Positions 1 through 9,476 are shown, numbered from the stretch's first letter. The stretch: DNA of 38,695 nucleotides from Mycoplasmataceae bacterium (GCA_031258945.1 JAIRME010000010.1:1-38695), one strand, 5' to 3'. The notes: generated from the sequence alone by a model not told the origin. Translations and numbers: made by a program.

Positions 1-1743
1 TCATTCATTCATTTTATCAAGAAACATATTCTCCCTTCCAAATTCTGAATTGCTGGAATACATATTAGCAAAATATATTTCTCCTCTATTTCAAGTGTAA
101 GGATAATTATCGTAATCGGAAATTGGTGTTGATCATGTATTAAAGTTTCCAATTCCATGGATTGAAAAACTTGTGCATATACCTGCTCTAGCTACTCCTT
201 GCCCATCATCAATGCTTCCTATCAATGATTCTCCTAGACTGTTAGGTGTATTTTTCAATCAATAACATAATCCTAATACTATGTCTCAATAATATAGTTC
301 ATTAGTAATATCCACATCATCATTTTCTAGAGTATATAAAAGACCGGCATTATCATTGTTAATATTACTTGTAATATCAAATCAATCTGCCATAGTCATA
401 ACACCATCTGCTCACCCAATTTTGCTATTCAAATCAACATTTAAACTTTCAAGTTTATTTCGAGCTTCTGCAATAACAACATCAACATTGCTTGAGTCTA
501 CGTATAGATCATTTTCTTGCTTATCATCATAAGGTAGATTTACTCAATTTACATCTACTGACGAATCTTCATAAAAAAGTCCACCTTGTGGATTAGTAAT
601 CGTGCAAGTACGATGTTCTTGATCTATGTCAAAAGTAGCTCCATCAAGAATGGAACTTCATACTCAAGAAATTGTTAGTGGGATTTGTGTTTCATTTTCA
701 GGATCATTTAATCTGATTCCATCAATAATATCTTGTTTGGTTACATTGCCATCGTCTCAATCAATGCTTGAGGTATTAGCAGTTTTTAAATTATGAAAAT
801 CAATGGCTTCATCTAATGAATATTCACCGATGGGAATTAAAAAATAAAATTTGATGCTACCTTTATATTTTGAATCACCAATATTTGCTTCAATCACTCC
901 TCCATAGACATTAGTCAATTTAATACTGCAAGCTGCTTTTAATTCAGTTTGAGCATCAGCATCTATTTGTGGGTTAGCAATAAAAAACTTAGTCCAAAGC
1001 GCTTCAGTTTCATGCTCATTATGTAGTAAATTACCGATATACGGATTACCATAAGTCATAAAAGAATTTATATCAATTTTGAACGTATAGGATATTGTAA
1101 TGTCATTGCTATTAAATCATCCATAATCATTGGATTTCATTGAAATATGTGCAATTTTATGTTGATTGTCTGGCCCAGGATCTGTTGAAGTATTAGAATT
1201 ATGTTGTATATATTGCACTGTGGTTAGATTCTTAATGGTGTTTGGATTAGAATTCATGATTTCTTCAAAAAGTTCTGTTAGATCATTGTCTTCCAAACTA
1301 TCGTTTAATGAAGTATTTAAAATAAGAGTATTAATATCCACATTCAGTACTATAAAAGTTACATGCAATGGATTTTTAAATGTTTTATCGTCTTGATTGA
1401 GAACTAATCTAACACCAGTTACATCCTTAGTATTTACATCAAAGTGACAATGACTCTTAATTTTATTTTGTAATTTTTTTGATACTTTATTTAGTTCAAA
1501 TAATTTATTGAATAATGTATCATCATTGTTGTTTGGTACACCTTTTAAATCAGTAATTTTAAATATGTAAGATAAATCAGTTTCATTATCTAAAGTATTG
1601 TCATGATTATTTGCTCAAATCGCATATCCTATGCTCACTCCCGTACCGCAAGTTAATGTGGCTATAGAAGCAACAATTAATGCCCTTTTAGATTTACGTT
1701 TCTTTTTTCATGCTTGGTATTCTTTATTATTTACATTTATCAT
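1..1743 (-). CDS. Large signal-anchored surface protein, 3' end outside window
   Basis: At least 581 codons read from ATG at 1743 to the window edge with no TAA or TAG; several in-frame TGA codons are read as Trp, which is why the frame looks broken under the standard code. Residues 13-20 are strongly basic (KKKRKSKR), followed by one hydrophobic segment at about 21-42, then a long Asn/Asp/Ser-rich region. This predicts an uncleaved N-terminal anchor with the bulk outside the cell. A Cys lies in the hydrophobic segment (LTCGTG), but the lipobox fit is weak. A GGAGTGGAG Shine-Dalgarno sequence precedes the ATG. The N-terminus resembles that of the protein at 28258-29448. I recognise no catalytic domain. 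Function unknown; surface exposure is inferred from topology. Likely expressed from the poly-C promoter at 1885-1905. Confidence 0.85.
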
Positions 1744-1773
1744 ATTCTCCACTCCGGTTTATAAAGTAATAAA

Positions 1774-1807
1774 AACAAGTCCTTTAGCTAAAGCATAAGG
1801 TCTTGTT
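1774..1807 (-). terminator. Terminator-like hairpin in the leader of the surface gene
   Basis: Inverted repeat AACAAG(T)CCTT at 1774-1784 and AAGG(T)CTTGTT at 1797-1807: a 10-bp stem with one mismatch and a 12-nt loop. Read on the minus strand, the 3' arm runs into GTTTTTATT, as in an intrinsic terminator. It lies between the predicted promoter (1885-1890) and the ATG at 1743, so it could act as an attenuator. It could instead end a short transcript, with a second promoter nearer the gene; TATAAA at about 1758-1763 is a weak candidate. Confidence 0.5.
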
Positions 1808-1829
1808 ATGGTTAGAGACAAACGATATT

Positions 1830-1846
1830 TAGTACTTACCGTACTA
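1830..1846 (-). other. Leader hairpin, perfect 6-bp stem
   Basis: TAGTAC at 1830-1835 pairs with GTACTA at 1841-1846 around a 5-nt loop. It lies in the predicted 5' leader of the surface gene, between the G8 tract and the terminator-like hairpin. Possible first element of an attenuator. No known riboswitch class recognised. Confidence 0.35.
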
Positions 1847-1856
1847 TTACATTTAT

Positions 1857-1905
1857 CCCCCCCCTATTTATCTTCATATGCTTCATTATACAATAGGGGG
1901 GGGGG
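1857..1905. repeat. C8/G10 homopolymer inverted repeat around a promoter
   Basis: C8 at 1857-1864 followed by TATT, and AATA followed by G10 at 1896-1905, form a 12-bp inverted repeat. The minus-strand TATAAT (1890-1885) lies in the loop. Runs this long are exceptional in this AT-rich sequence. Both tracts are prone to replication slippage, and together they could extrude a cruciform. Confidence 0.8.
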
Positions 1906-1917
1906 TATCTTAGTCAT
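1885..1917 (-). promoter_or_regulatory. Promoter with C10 spacer tract, surface gene
   Basis: On the minus strand TTGTATAAT has its -10 hexamer at 1890-1885 and is preceded by TA and C10 (1905-1896). The best -35 candidate, ATGACT at 1917-1912, matches TTGACA at 4 of 6 positions but is 21 nt away. About four fewer C residues would give the preferred 17-nt spacing. Tract length should therefore set promoter strength. The same layout recurs at 29519-29552. Confidence 0.65.
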
Positions 1918-1963
1918 AAAATATTTTTTAATAGGACATTTAATATCCTACTTTAACTACCGT

Positions 1964-1969
1964 TATAAT
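1964..1969 (+). promoter_or_regulatory. -10 box of mnmG, leaderless
   Basis: A perfect TATAAT ends 8 nt before the ATG at 1978, so transcription should start about at the start codon. No good -35 is seen. An imperfect dyad, TAGGA at 1932-1936 and TCCTA at 1946-1950, lies in the upstream half of the promoter and could be an operator. Confidence 0.7.
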
Positions 1970-1977
1970 CTTTGTCT

Positions 1978-3807
1978 ATGTTTGATTTTGATATTATTGT
2001 TGTCGGTGCTGGGCACGCTGGATTAGAAGCAGCATTTGCTTGTAGCCATAAAGGTTATAAGGTAGCTTTAATCACATTATCAAAAGAATCGATCGCTCTT
2101 GTTCCATGTAGCCCATCTATTGGTGGGCCAGCCAAAGGAATTGTAACACGTGAAATTGATGTACTAGGCGGTATGCAAGCTAAAGCAACTAATGCTTGTC
2201 AGTTGCAAATTAAATTATTGAATGGTTCGAAAGGTGCTGGTGTATGAGCGTTAAGAGCACAGATTGATAAATTGAAATACCAAGAATGATTTAATAGTGA
2301 AATAAAAAAAGATAAAAACATCACATTAATCGTTGATGAAGTAGAGTCTTTAATTATCAATAATAATAGAGTTCTAGGAATCAGAACTCAAACAAATAAA
2401 AATATTAAAGCACGAAAAACTATTATTACTAGTGGAACTTATTTAAATGCAATAACACATATTGGTAACCAAGTTAAAAAAGAAGGCCCACAGTCATTGA
2501 AACGAAGCGAAAAATTATCCTCTTATTTAAATTCAATTGGATTTGAATTAATTCGTTTAAAAACCGGTACACCACCAAGAATTGATTCAACTTCCGTAAA
2601 TTTTAAAAAAATTAAAATAGAAACAGGTAGTAAGCAAAAATTGAATTTTGTTCATTTTAATCCATCATATTTGCCTTTTTGCAAACAAGTTTTATGTCAC
2701 TTAACATATACAAATAAAAAAACTCATCAAATTATTAATAAAAATATTCATTTATCTGCTATGTATTCAGGGCAAATCAAAGGAATTGGTCCAAGATATT
2801 GCCCTAGCATTGAAGATAAAATCATTAGATTTAATGATAAGCCACGACACCAAGTTTTTATAGAACCAGAATCATTAAAACTAAATACCATGTATTTGCA
2901 AGGTTTATCTACATCACTTCCAGAAAATGTGCAAGAGAAATTCATTAGATCAATTAAGGGTTTAGAAAAAGCTAAAATAATTAAATATGGCTATGCCATA
3001 GAATACGATGCTATTAATCCTATTCAATTATGACCAACATTGGAATCTAAATCTTTACATAATTTATATTTTGCAGGCCAAGTTAATGGAACTAGCGGTT
3101 ACGAAGAAGCCGCATGTCAAGGATTAATGGCAGGAATTAATGCTGCTTTATCAATCGAAAGAAAAACACCACTAATCCTTAAACGAAACGAAGCTTACAT
3201 TGGTGTATTGATTGATGACTTAGTCACAAAGGGTATCACCGATCCTTACCGTTTATTAACAAGTCGTGCAGAATATCGTTTATTGCTTAGAAATGATAAT
3301 GCTGATGACCGTTTGATTAAATACGGATACGATATAGGTTTAATTAAAAAAGAATATTATCGAAAATATTTACAACAGCATAAATTAATTAATCGTACAA
3401 TTCAATATTTAAAAAATACTACATTGAAAACGCAATCCAAATCAAGAATGAAGTATGATAGCTCTACTCATAATCTTTACGATTTATTAAAAAGACCTAA
3501 TGTCAAAATACAACAATTACTAAAAACAAGTAAATTAACAAATGAATCTTTAAATAAAATTGAAATATTAATAAAATTTGATGGTTACATTAAACACCAA
3601 CAAAAGTCCATTGAGCGTTTCCAAAAATATGATGATGTTTGTTTGAAAAAGATTAATGACTATCATCAACTTAAAAATTTATCTTTAGAGGCCAAAGATA
3701 AATTAAATAAAATCAAACCATTAACACTAGGCCAAGCAAAAAGAATTAGTGGTATTAATTTAACAGATTTAATGATAATTAAATACTATATTGATAATCA
3801 TGAATAA
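1978..3807 (+). CDS. mnmG: tRNA uridine-5-carboxymethylaminomethyl modification enzyme MnmG (GidA)
   Basis: 609 aa, normal family length. FAD/NAD-dependent enzyme that works with MnmE to install the carboxymethylaminomethyl group on wobble U34 of certain tRNAs in the cytoplasm. Visible features: the N-terminal dinucleotide-binding GAGHAG at residues 9-14, the family signature [11 protein letters not shown] near residue 45, GTPPRIDS, the late FAD motif [21 protein letters not shown] near 365, and [14 protein letters not shown]. The Trp of GVWALRAQ and the Trp of QLWPTL are TGA codons. I chose ATG 1978 over TTG 1972 because it matches the family N-terminus ([12 protein letters not shown]) and lies 8 nt after the TATAAT. 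Overlaps rsmG by 8 nt; the mnmG-rsmG order is the usual one in Firmicutes-derived genomes. Confidence 0.97.
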
Positions 3808-4501
3808 TATTGACTTTGCTATAAATTTAAAAAAAATATTTCCCAAAATTCCCGATGATTTTTTTGCACAAATAAATAGATACAAACTTTTTTTACAAAA
3901 ATACAATCAGAAAACCAATTTGACTCGTTTAGCAGATGAAAATAAAATCTACAGCGAATATTTTTATGAATCTATCGTACCTTACAAAGACTTTGATTTC
4001 GTCAAAATTCAATCATTATTAGACATTGGCAGTGGTTCCGGTATTCCCGGCATAGTATTAAAATTGTTGTATCCATATATTCAATTAACCATCATTGAAT
4101 CAAATAATAAAAAAGTTACCTTTCTAAAAGAGTTGTGCTATCATTTGAAAATTAAAGCTACTGTTCTCAATCAGCGTGCTGAAAATATTCAAAATAAACA
4201 ACGCGAGCAATTTGACATAGTGACTTGTAGGGCGGTTGCGTCTTTACCTATTATTGTTGAACTTTCTTTACCATACTTAAAAGTAAATGGTTTATTGATT
4301 GCTCCAAAATCTCAAAAATGAATAGATGAAATGAGTGCATCAAAAAATATTATTCCAGCTGTAGGTGGAAAAGCTTTACCAACTTATCAATTCACATCAA
4401 TTAATCATAAATTTCATGCAGTTATTTTTATCCAAAAGTCTAAAAAAACTAATCATTATTACCCTAGATCATGAAATTTAATTGTAAAGGATGGAAAATA
4501 A
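3800..4501 (+). CDS. rsmG: 16S rRNA (guanine-527-N7)-methyltransferase RsmG (GidB)
   Basis: 233 aa. SAM-dependent methylation of G527 (E. coli numbering) in the 530 loop of 16S rRNA. The SAM-binding motif LDIGSGSGIPG is at about residues 74-84, followed by the acidic strand TIIESNNKK and, near residue 145, VTCRAVASL, which matches the family. One Trp (PKSQKW) and the Trp of RSWNLIVK near the C-terminus are TGA. Translationally coupled: its ATG overlaps the end of mnmG, and its TAA shares one base with the next ATG (TAATG). The upstream TTG 3791 is an alternative start, but ATG 3800 fits better. Confidence 0.95.
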
Positions 4502-5211
4502 TGGCTTGTATCATTTCGCTTATTGGTAATGATATTAAAACTGGTAAAACTACCATTTCATTCAACTTATCCATTCTTCTATCTAAAAAAAACAAAAAAA
4601 TATTATTAATTCACCAAGAACATACACCACCATACCTAAATCCCTTGATTAATCAGGTTAAAACTACTAATAAAAATATTATTTCACCATTTGTTCTCTT
4701 AGAATATGACAAACATTTAAGTATTTTACTTTTTTCTAATGGTAAAGTTAACACGTCTAAATATGACTATGCAAAATTATTTCCCAAACAACTAGAATTA
4801 TTAAACTCCAAATTTGATTACATTATCATTGACACTAATTATGTTTGAAATTTTTTAACTAGTTTAGCTTTAGCAAATTCCAAGAAAATAATTGGTATTT
4901 ATGATAGCAATAATTTTAATGCTTCTCAATTGCAAAAAATGTTATCACTTGTCCGTAAAAACCAAACAAATAATCAAAATTTAAAATTATCAATGTTCAT
5001 CCTAAATAGTTATGATCCTACTATTCACATGAATTCTTTATTAGATATTACTAAAATGATTGGCGATAACTATTTGTTCATTACTTTACCATATCGTGAA
5101 GAATTGCAGAAAATTAATAATCAATCCATTAAATTTATAAAAAATAACAAATGAGATGATTATGTTTTAATGTTAAATAGAATCGTTAATCAAATATTAA
5201 AAAATGTCTAA
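4501..5211 (+). CDS. Divergent ParA/Soj-like P-loop ATPase
   Basis: 236 aa. Begins MACIISLIGNDIKTGKTT, in the style of ParA/MinD N-termini. The Walker A region is DIKTGKTT where the family has KGGVGKTT, so the signature lysine of the deviant Walker A is replaced by Asp while the core GKTT is kept. FDYIIID near residue 105 fits Walker B. Its place directly after mnmG-rsmG matches Soj/ParA in Bacillus-type origin regions, which supports a role in chromosome partition, but no parB follows; tyrS comes next with its own promoter. The start at 4501 overlaps the rsmG stop codon. Function inferred from position and fold; nucleotide switching may differ from standard ParA. Confidence 0.75.
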
Positions 5212-5216
5212 ACTCA

Positions 5217-5222
5217 TATAAT
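5217..5222 (+). promoter_or_regulatory. -10 box of tyrS, leaderless
   Basis: A perfect TATAAT ends 7 nt before ATG 5230 and begins 5 nt after the preceding stop codon. No Shine-Dalgarno sequence is present, so a leaderless tyrS (tyrS-ffh) transcript is predicted. Confidence 0.65.
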
Positions 5223-5229
5223 TACTCAT

Positions 5230-6465
5230 ATGTCTTTTATTGCAGAACTAAAATGGCGTGGTTTATTAAACAACATTACTAACCAAACTAAAATTCAATA
5301 TTTTGAAGAACAACATGGTGGAACTTACATCGGATTTGATCCATCTAGTGATTCACTTCATTTGGGTAATTACATTATGATTCTCATTCTTCGCTGATTA
5401 AAGAAATTTGGTCATAAACCCATTGCTGTTATTGGTGGAGCAACAGGTCAAATTGGTGATCCTTCTGGTAAAAAAACTGAACGAACCATGCTTGATATTG
5501 AAAAAGCCAAAAAAAATGTTTTGGCTATCCAAGAACAATTAAAAAAATATGCAGATGTAGAAATTTTTGATAATGCTGCAATTTATAAAAATACTACTCT
5601 TTTTGATTTTTTACGCAATGTAGGTAAATTAATTAATGTGAATTACTTATTAGAAAAAGATATTATCAAATCTAGATTAGAATCAGGTATATCATATAGT
5701 GAATTTTCTTATAACCTAATCCAAGGATATGATTTTGCATGATTGTATCACCACAAATCCATAGTTTTGCAAATTGGTGGTAGTGATCAATGGGGGAATA
5801 TTACAACCGGAATAGAAATTATTCGTAAAATGTATGGTGATAATAACCATGCATGCGGATTGACTATTTCTTTATTAACTAAAGCTGATGGTTCTAAATT
5901 TGGTAAAACTGAAAACGGTGCCATTTTTTTAGACAAAAAATATACATCCCCTTTTATGATGTATCAATTTTTATATAACCAGTCAGACGCAGATGTAGAT
6001 AAATTATTGAAATGTTTAACTATGCTAGAGCAAAAAGACATAAAAGATATTATCCAAAAACATAATAACGCACCTTTTAAACGGATTGCACAAACTAGAT
6101 TAACTCAATCTGTTCTGACTGACATTCATGGTGAGCATGAATATCAGCGTTGTTTAAAAATTTCTAATGCATTATTTAAGGGCAATATTGAGCAGCTTGA
6201 AGTAAATGAACTTTACGACGCTTTAACTAGTCTTCCATCATTTGTAGCAACTGAACATTCATATAACATAACTGATTTGCTTGTGCTATGCGGTGCATGT
6301 ATTTCTAAAAGCGAAAGTCGTAAATTAATTCAAACTAATTCTATTTATGTAAATAATAAATTAATTAATTCATTTGACACCAACATTAATCAATCAGACA
6401 GTATCAATAATAAATTTTCTTACATTAAAAAAGGCAAAAAAAATTATTTTTTAATCAAATGGTAA
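5230..6465 (+). CDS. tyrS: Tyrosyl-tRNA synthetase
   Basis: 411 aa class I synthetase charging tRNA-Tyr. Features in order: YIGFDPSSDSLHLGN near residues 34-48 (HIGH-type HLGN), GGATGQIGDPSGKK, the tyrosine-site segment LIQGYDFAWL, QIGGSDQWGNI, the KMSKS-type loop KFGKT near 233, and a C-terminal S4-like RNA-binding domain at about 345-411 (LCGACISKSESRKLIQTNSI). The in-frame TGA codons at about 5398 (RW) and 5740 (FAW) are Trp. Separated from ffh by only 4 nt, so probably cotranscribed with it. Confidence 0.97.
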
Positions 6466-6469
6466 TTTT

Positions 6470-7807
6470 ATGTTTAAAACATTATTAAGTTCTATCGTTG
6501 CTAAGCATTTTCGTAAAAAATTAGATAACTGAACCATCAAAGAAGAAGACGTATCCGAAGTATTAAAACAAATTCGCATAGCTTTATTAGACGCGGATGT
6601 AAATCTACTAGTCGTAAAAGATTTTATTAAAAATATTCGGCGAAAAGCGATTGGTCGAGTTATTAATCAAGGGGAGGACCCTGAACAAGTATTAATTACA
6701 ATCATTAAAGATGAATTAATTAATATATTAGGTAAAAATACCTCTCTTGTTGATACTAATCGTACACAATTACGGATTATGATGGTGGGATTACAAGGCT
6801 CTGGCAAAACCACTACAGCTGCTAAATTGGCTAATTATTTTAAGAATAAATTCAGCAAAAAACCACTACTAGTGGCATTGGATATTTATCGCCCAGCTGC
6901 CATTGATCAATTGGAAACTTTAGCCAAAGAGATACAAGTGGATTTCTATCACAAAGGTGCACAAAATCCTATAACCACTACTGTAGAGGCGCTGGAACAT
7001 GCTGCAACAAATAAAGAAGACGTAGTTATTTTAGATACAGCTGGAAGGCTACAAACTAACACTGAGTTAATGGATGAATTGAATGGCATCCGTAATCGTT
7101 TTCATCCAGATGAAATTTTATTGGTTGTAGATGCTATGAGTGGGCAAGATATTATTAATGTGGCTAATGAATTTAATAAATATCTTAATTTAACTGGTTT
7201 TATCATTACCAAATTAGATTCAGATGCAAGAGCGGGTGCTGCTTTATCACTAACGCATCTACTGAATGTCCCGATTAAATTCACAGGAATTGGCGAACGA
7301 GTTGGTTCTTTAGACATTTTTCATCCCGACCGAATTGCTGATCGTATTTTAGGATTAGGTGATATCGTTACATTGGCTGAGAAAGCTACTGAAGTACTGG
7401 ACCAAGATAAAGCTAAAAAATCATTAGGACGCATGTTGGCAGGTAAAATGGATCTAGAAGATTTACTTGTCCAAATGAAACAAATATCTAAATTAGGTTC
7501 AATGAGTTCTATTGCTAAAATGTTACCAAATGCTCCTAAATTAACTGAAGATAAAATTTTCGAGGCTGAACAAAAAATGAAAATATGGGAAATCTTGATG
7601 ACTTCTATGACTGTCAAAGAACGCCGAAATCCAACTTTATTTAGAAAACATCCTAATCGTAAAATTAGAGTAATTAAGGGCTCTGGTCGTAAACCAGATG
7701 ACTTAAATAAAATGTTGGCAGAGTGAGAAAAGGCAAGAAAGAAAATGGCAGAAATGGGGAACTTAATTCGAAATGGTCGTAATCCATTTGGTCAATTTGG
7801 AATGTAA
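6470..7807 (+). CDS. ffh: Signal recognition particle GTPase Ffh
   Basis: 445 aa. The protein part of SRP: binds signal sequences on ribosomes and, with FtsY, delivers them to the Sec/YidC machinery at the membrane. N domain at residues 1-85; G domain with G1 GLQGSGKTTTAAKLA near 106, LVALDIYRPAAIDQL, G3 DTAGRLQ, G4 TKLDSDARAG and the closing IGERVGSLDIFHPDR; Met-rich M domain with RMLAGKMDLEDLL and KMLPNAPK from about 325. TGA codons are at DNW near the N-terminus and AEW near the C-terminus. No Shine-Dalgarno before the ATG; probably read from the tyrS transcript. Confidence 0.97.
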
Positions 7808-7822
7808 AAAAACTACTCCCAA

Positions 7823-7880
7823 TATTAATTAATTTGGCAATTAATAAGACATTCTAGAAAACATACATTTTGCAAATGTA
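7823..7880. other. Two hairpins between ffh and tRNA-Leu
   Basis: TATTAATT (7823-7830) pairs with AATTAATA (7839-7846), and TACATTT (7864-7870) pairs with AAATGTA (7874-7880) around a 3-nt loop. They separate the converging ffh and tRNA-Leu transcripts. Neither has a strong U tract, so a terminator role is tentative. Confidence 0.35.
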
Positions 7881-7895
7881 CGAAACTTATTGATC

Positions 7896-7980
7896 TGGTG
7901 CACTCGAAGGGACTTGAACCCCCACTCTGTAAAGAACTAGATCCTAAGTCTAGCGCGTCTGCCAGTTCCGCCACGAGTGC
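7896..7980 (-). tRNA. tRNA-Leu (anticodon UAG)
   Basis: 85 nt including an encoded CCA. Acceptor arms GCACTCG and CGAGTGC pair perfectly. The anticodon stem CTAGA/TCTAG encloses the loop CTTAGGA, giving anticodon UAG for CUN codons. GTTCAAGTC T loop present, and a long variable arm as expected for a Leu tRNA. The downstream spacer is 7808-7895. Confidence 0.95.
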
Positions 7981-8020
7981 TTATAAAAACAATGAAATTA
8001 TATATTCAACTACCAAATAA

Positions 8021-8047
8021 AAAAGCACTTTATAGTATAGTGCTTTT
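8021..8047 (-). terminator. Intrinsic terminator after tRNA-Lys
   Basis: Stem GCACT (8025-8029) with AGTGC (8039-8043), extended inside past one mismatch and outside by A/T pairs. On the minus strand it is followed by TTTTTTATTT. It begins 4 nt after the CCA of tRNA-Lys. A-rich flanks make it possibly bidirectional. Confidence 0.7.
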
Positions 8048-8050
8048 ATT

Positions 8051-8126
8051 TGGTGCACCGTGAGGGGATCGAACCCACGACCCAATGATTAAGAGTCATT
8101 TGCTCTACCGACTGAGCTAACGGTGC
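8051..8126 (-). tRNA. tRNA-Lys (anticodon CUU)
   Basis: 76 nt with encoded CCA. Acceptor GCACCGT/ACGGTGC, D arm with AGCTCAGTCGGTAGAGC, anticodon loop CTCTTAA giving CUU (AAG codons), T arm with GGTTCGATCC. Lies upstream of tRNA-Leu on the same strand, with the terminator at 8021-8047 between them. Confidence 0.95.
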
Positions 8127-8152
8127 GAATGCATGTAATTATAGGTTTTTAA

Positions 8153-8779
8153 TTAATTCATTCAACTACTGTCAGTAGGATTATTACGAAATTTGCAAAT
8201 TTGTTCAGCCTGTAATTTTGTAATATATTTTTGTCTAACAGCTTCTATTAATAAATCATCTAAATTACATAAGGAATACATTTTACATTTAGCCTGTTTA
8301 AAATTATTAATACAACTCGTCATACCATAATTAAAAATACTCACTACCCCTAATACTTTAATTCTGTTTTTTTTTAAAATTTTCACTACTTCTATGCATG
8401 AATTACCAGTCGACAACAAATCTTCAATTACAACAATAGGTATATTTTTTTGTATTTCTCCTTCAATAACTTTGGCTCTGCCGTGATCTTTAGGCTTACT
8501 ACGTACATATGCCATTGGTATATTTAAAATTTGAGAAACATAAGCAGCATGTGGGATGCCTGCTGTAGCCGTGCCCACAATTCCTTTTACATTTGGATAT
8601 TTTTGCTTAATTAATTTAGCTAAAGTACTTTCAATTAAAATTCTAGTTTTAGGATAAGACATAATTAATCGATTATCCGTATAAATAGGTGATTTTATTC
8701 CGCTCGCCCACATAAAAGGTTTATTTGGTCTTAAAAATACCGCTTTTATTTTCAATAATTCATTAGCAATTTTATTCAT
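8153..8779 (-). CDS. pyrE: Orotate phosphoribosyltransferase
   Basis: 208 aa. Converts orotate and PRPP to OMP, the fifth step of de novo pyrimidine synthesis. MWASGIKSPIYTDNRLIMS near residue 23 is the orotate-site signature, and VVIEDLLSTGNS near 116 is the PRPP-binding loop. The codon at 8164-8162 is TGA and is read as Trp, so the protein ends SSWMN at TAA 8153, not at 8162. Starts 1 nt after the pyrF stop, so the two are cotranscribed and translationally coupled. Confidence 0.95.
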
Positions 8780-8780
8780 A

Positions 8781-9470
8781 TTAACCTTTAGTAAATTCTT
8801 TTTTAAATTGATGATAAGCTTCTAACGGATTGTTTGCTCGAGTAATAGGGCGCCCCACAACAATGAAATTTGATTTATTCATACGTGCACCTCTTGGTGT
8901 GGATGTACGCATTTGATCATTTTTATGATCATCCAATCTAATACCCGGAGTTACACATATTAAATCATTAGATATTTTTTCTTTTATATATTGACATTCT
9001 TGTCCCGAACATACTACACCATGCACACCAGCTTCTAAAGCACTCAATGCATAATGATGAACAACATCAGCAATTTTTCTATCAATTAATAATTCTTTTT
9101 CTAAAATTTCTTGTGAAATAGAGGTTAATTGTGTAACCGCTAATATTTTTGTACGAGTACCCTTTACTCCCTTAACAGCAGCTTCCATCATTTTCATCCC
9201 GCCAGCCGCATGGATAGTAATAAAATCTATTCCTAATGTAACTAAGTGTTTAATCCCTTCTTCTACTGTATTAGGAATATCATGAAGCTTTAAATCAAGA
9301 AAAATACGATAACCGTCATTTATTAATTTTGTAATAAATTCTTTACCAACCGCATAAAATAATTGATAACCAATTTTCAAAAATGGTTTTTCCTTTTTAA
9401 AATGAATAATAAATTGATTAAATTGCTTTTTGCTAGGAAAATCACAAGCAATTATGACATCTCGTTCCAT
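8781..9470 (-). CDS. pyrF: Orotidine 5'-phosphate decarboxylase
   Basis: 229 aa, a normal bacterial length. Converts OMP to UMP. The catalytic motif LDLKLHDIPNT (D-x-K-x-x-D type) is near residue 59, with CDFPSKK at the N-terminus, HAAGG near 96 and the phosphate-site segment VVGRPITRANNP near the C-terminus. First gene of the pyrF-pyrE pair. Its ATG lies 6 nt from a TATAAT box, so it should be translated from a leaderless message. With pyrE it would make UMP from orotate; the earlier pathway genes are not in this window. Confidence 0.96.
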   Translation of the reverse strand: MERDVIIACDFPSKKQFNQFIIHFKKEKPFLKIGYQLFYAVGKEFITKLINDGYRIFLDLKLHDIPNTVEEGIKHLVTLGIDFITIHAAGGMKMMEAAVKGVKGTRTKILAVTQLTSISQEILEKELLIDRKIADVVHHYALSALEAGVHGVVCSGQECQYIKEKISNDLICVTPGIRLDDHKNDQMRTSTPRGARMNKSNFIVVGRPITRANNPLEAYHQFKKEFTKG

Positions 9471-9476
9471 GAATGA

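Noticed and set aside
1621-1640. Lipobox in the surface protein at 1-1743
   Set aside because: A Cys follows LT in the hydrophobic segment but hydrophobic sequence continues for over ten residues after it, so an uncleaved anchor fits better.
1808-2026. 72-codon plus-strand ORF across the G/C tracts and mnmG start
   Set aside because: Runs through homopolymers and the promoter, and overlaps mnmG in another frame; no protein-like sequence.
2245-2247. Frameshifts or nonsense mutations in mnmG, gatB, gltX, yidC and others
   Set aside because: All breaks are TGA in frame, many at conserved Trp sites; code 4 explains them without any mutation.
7808-7895. SRP RNA (ffs) gene beside ffh
   Set aside because: The spacer holds only two A/T-rich hairpins, without the conserved GGAA tetraloop domain.
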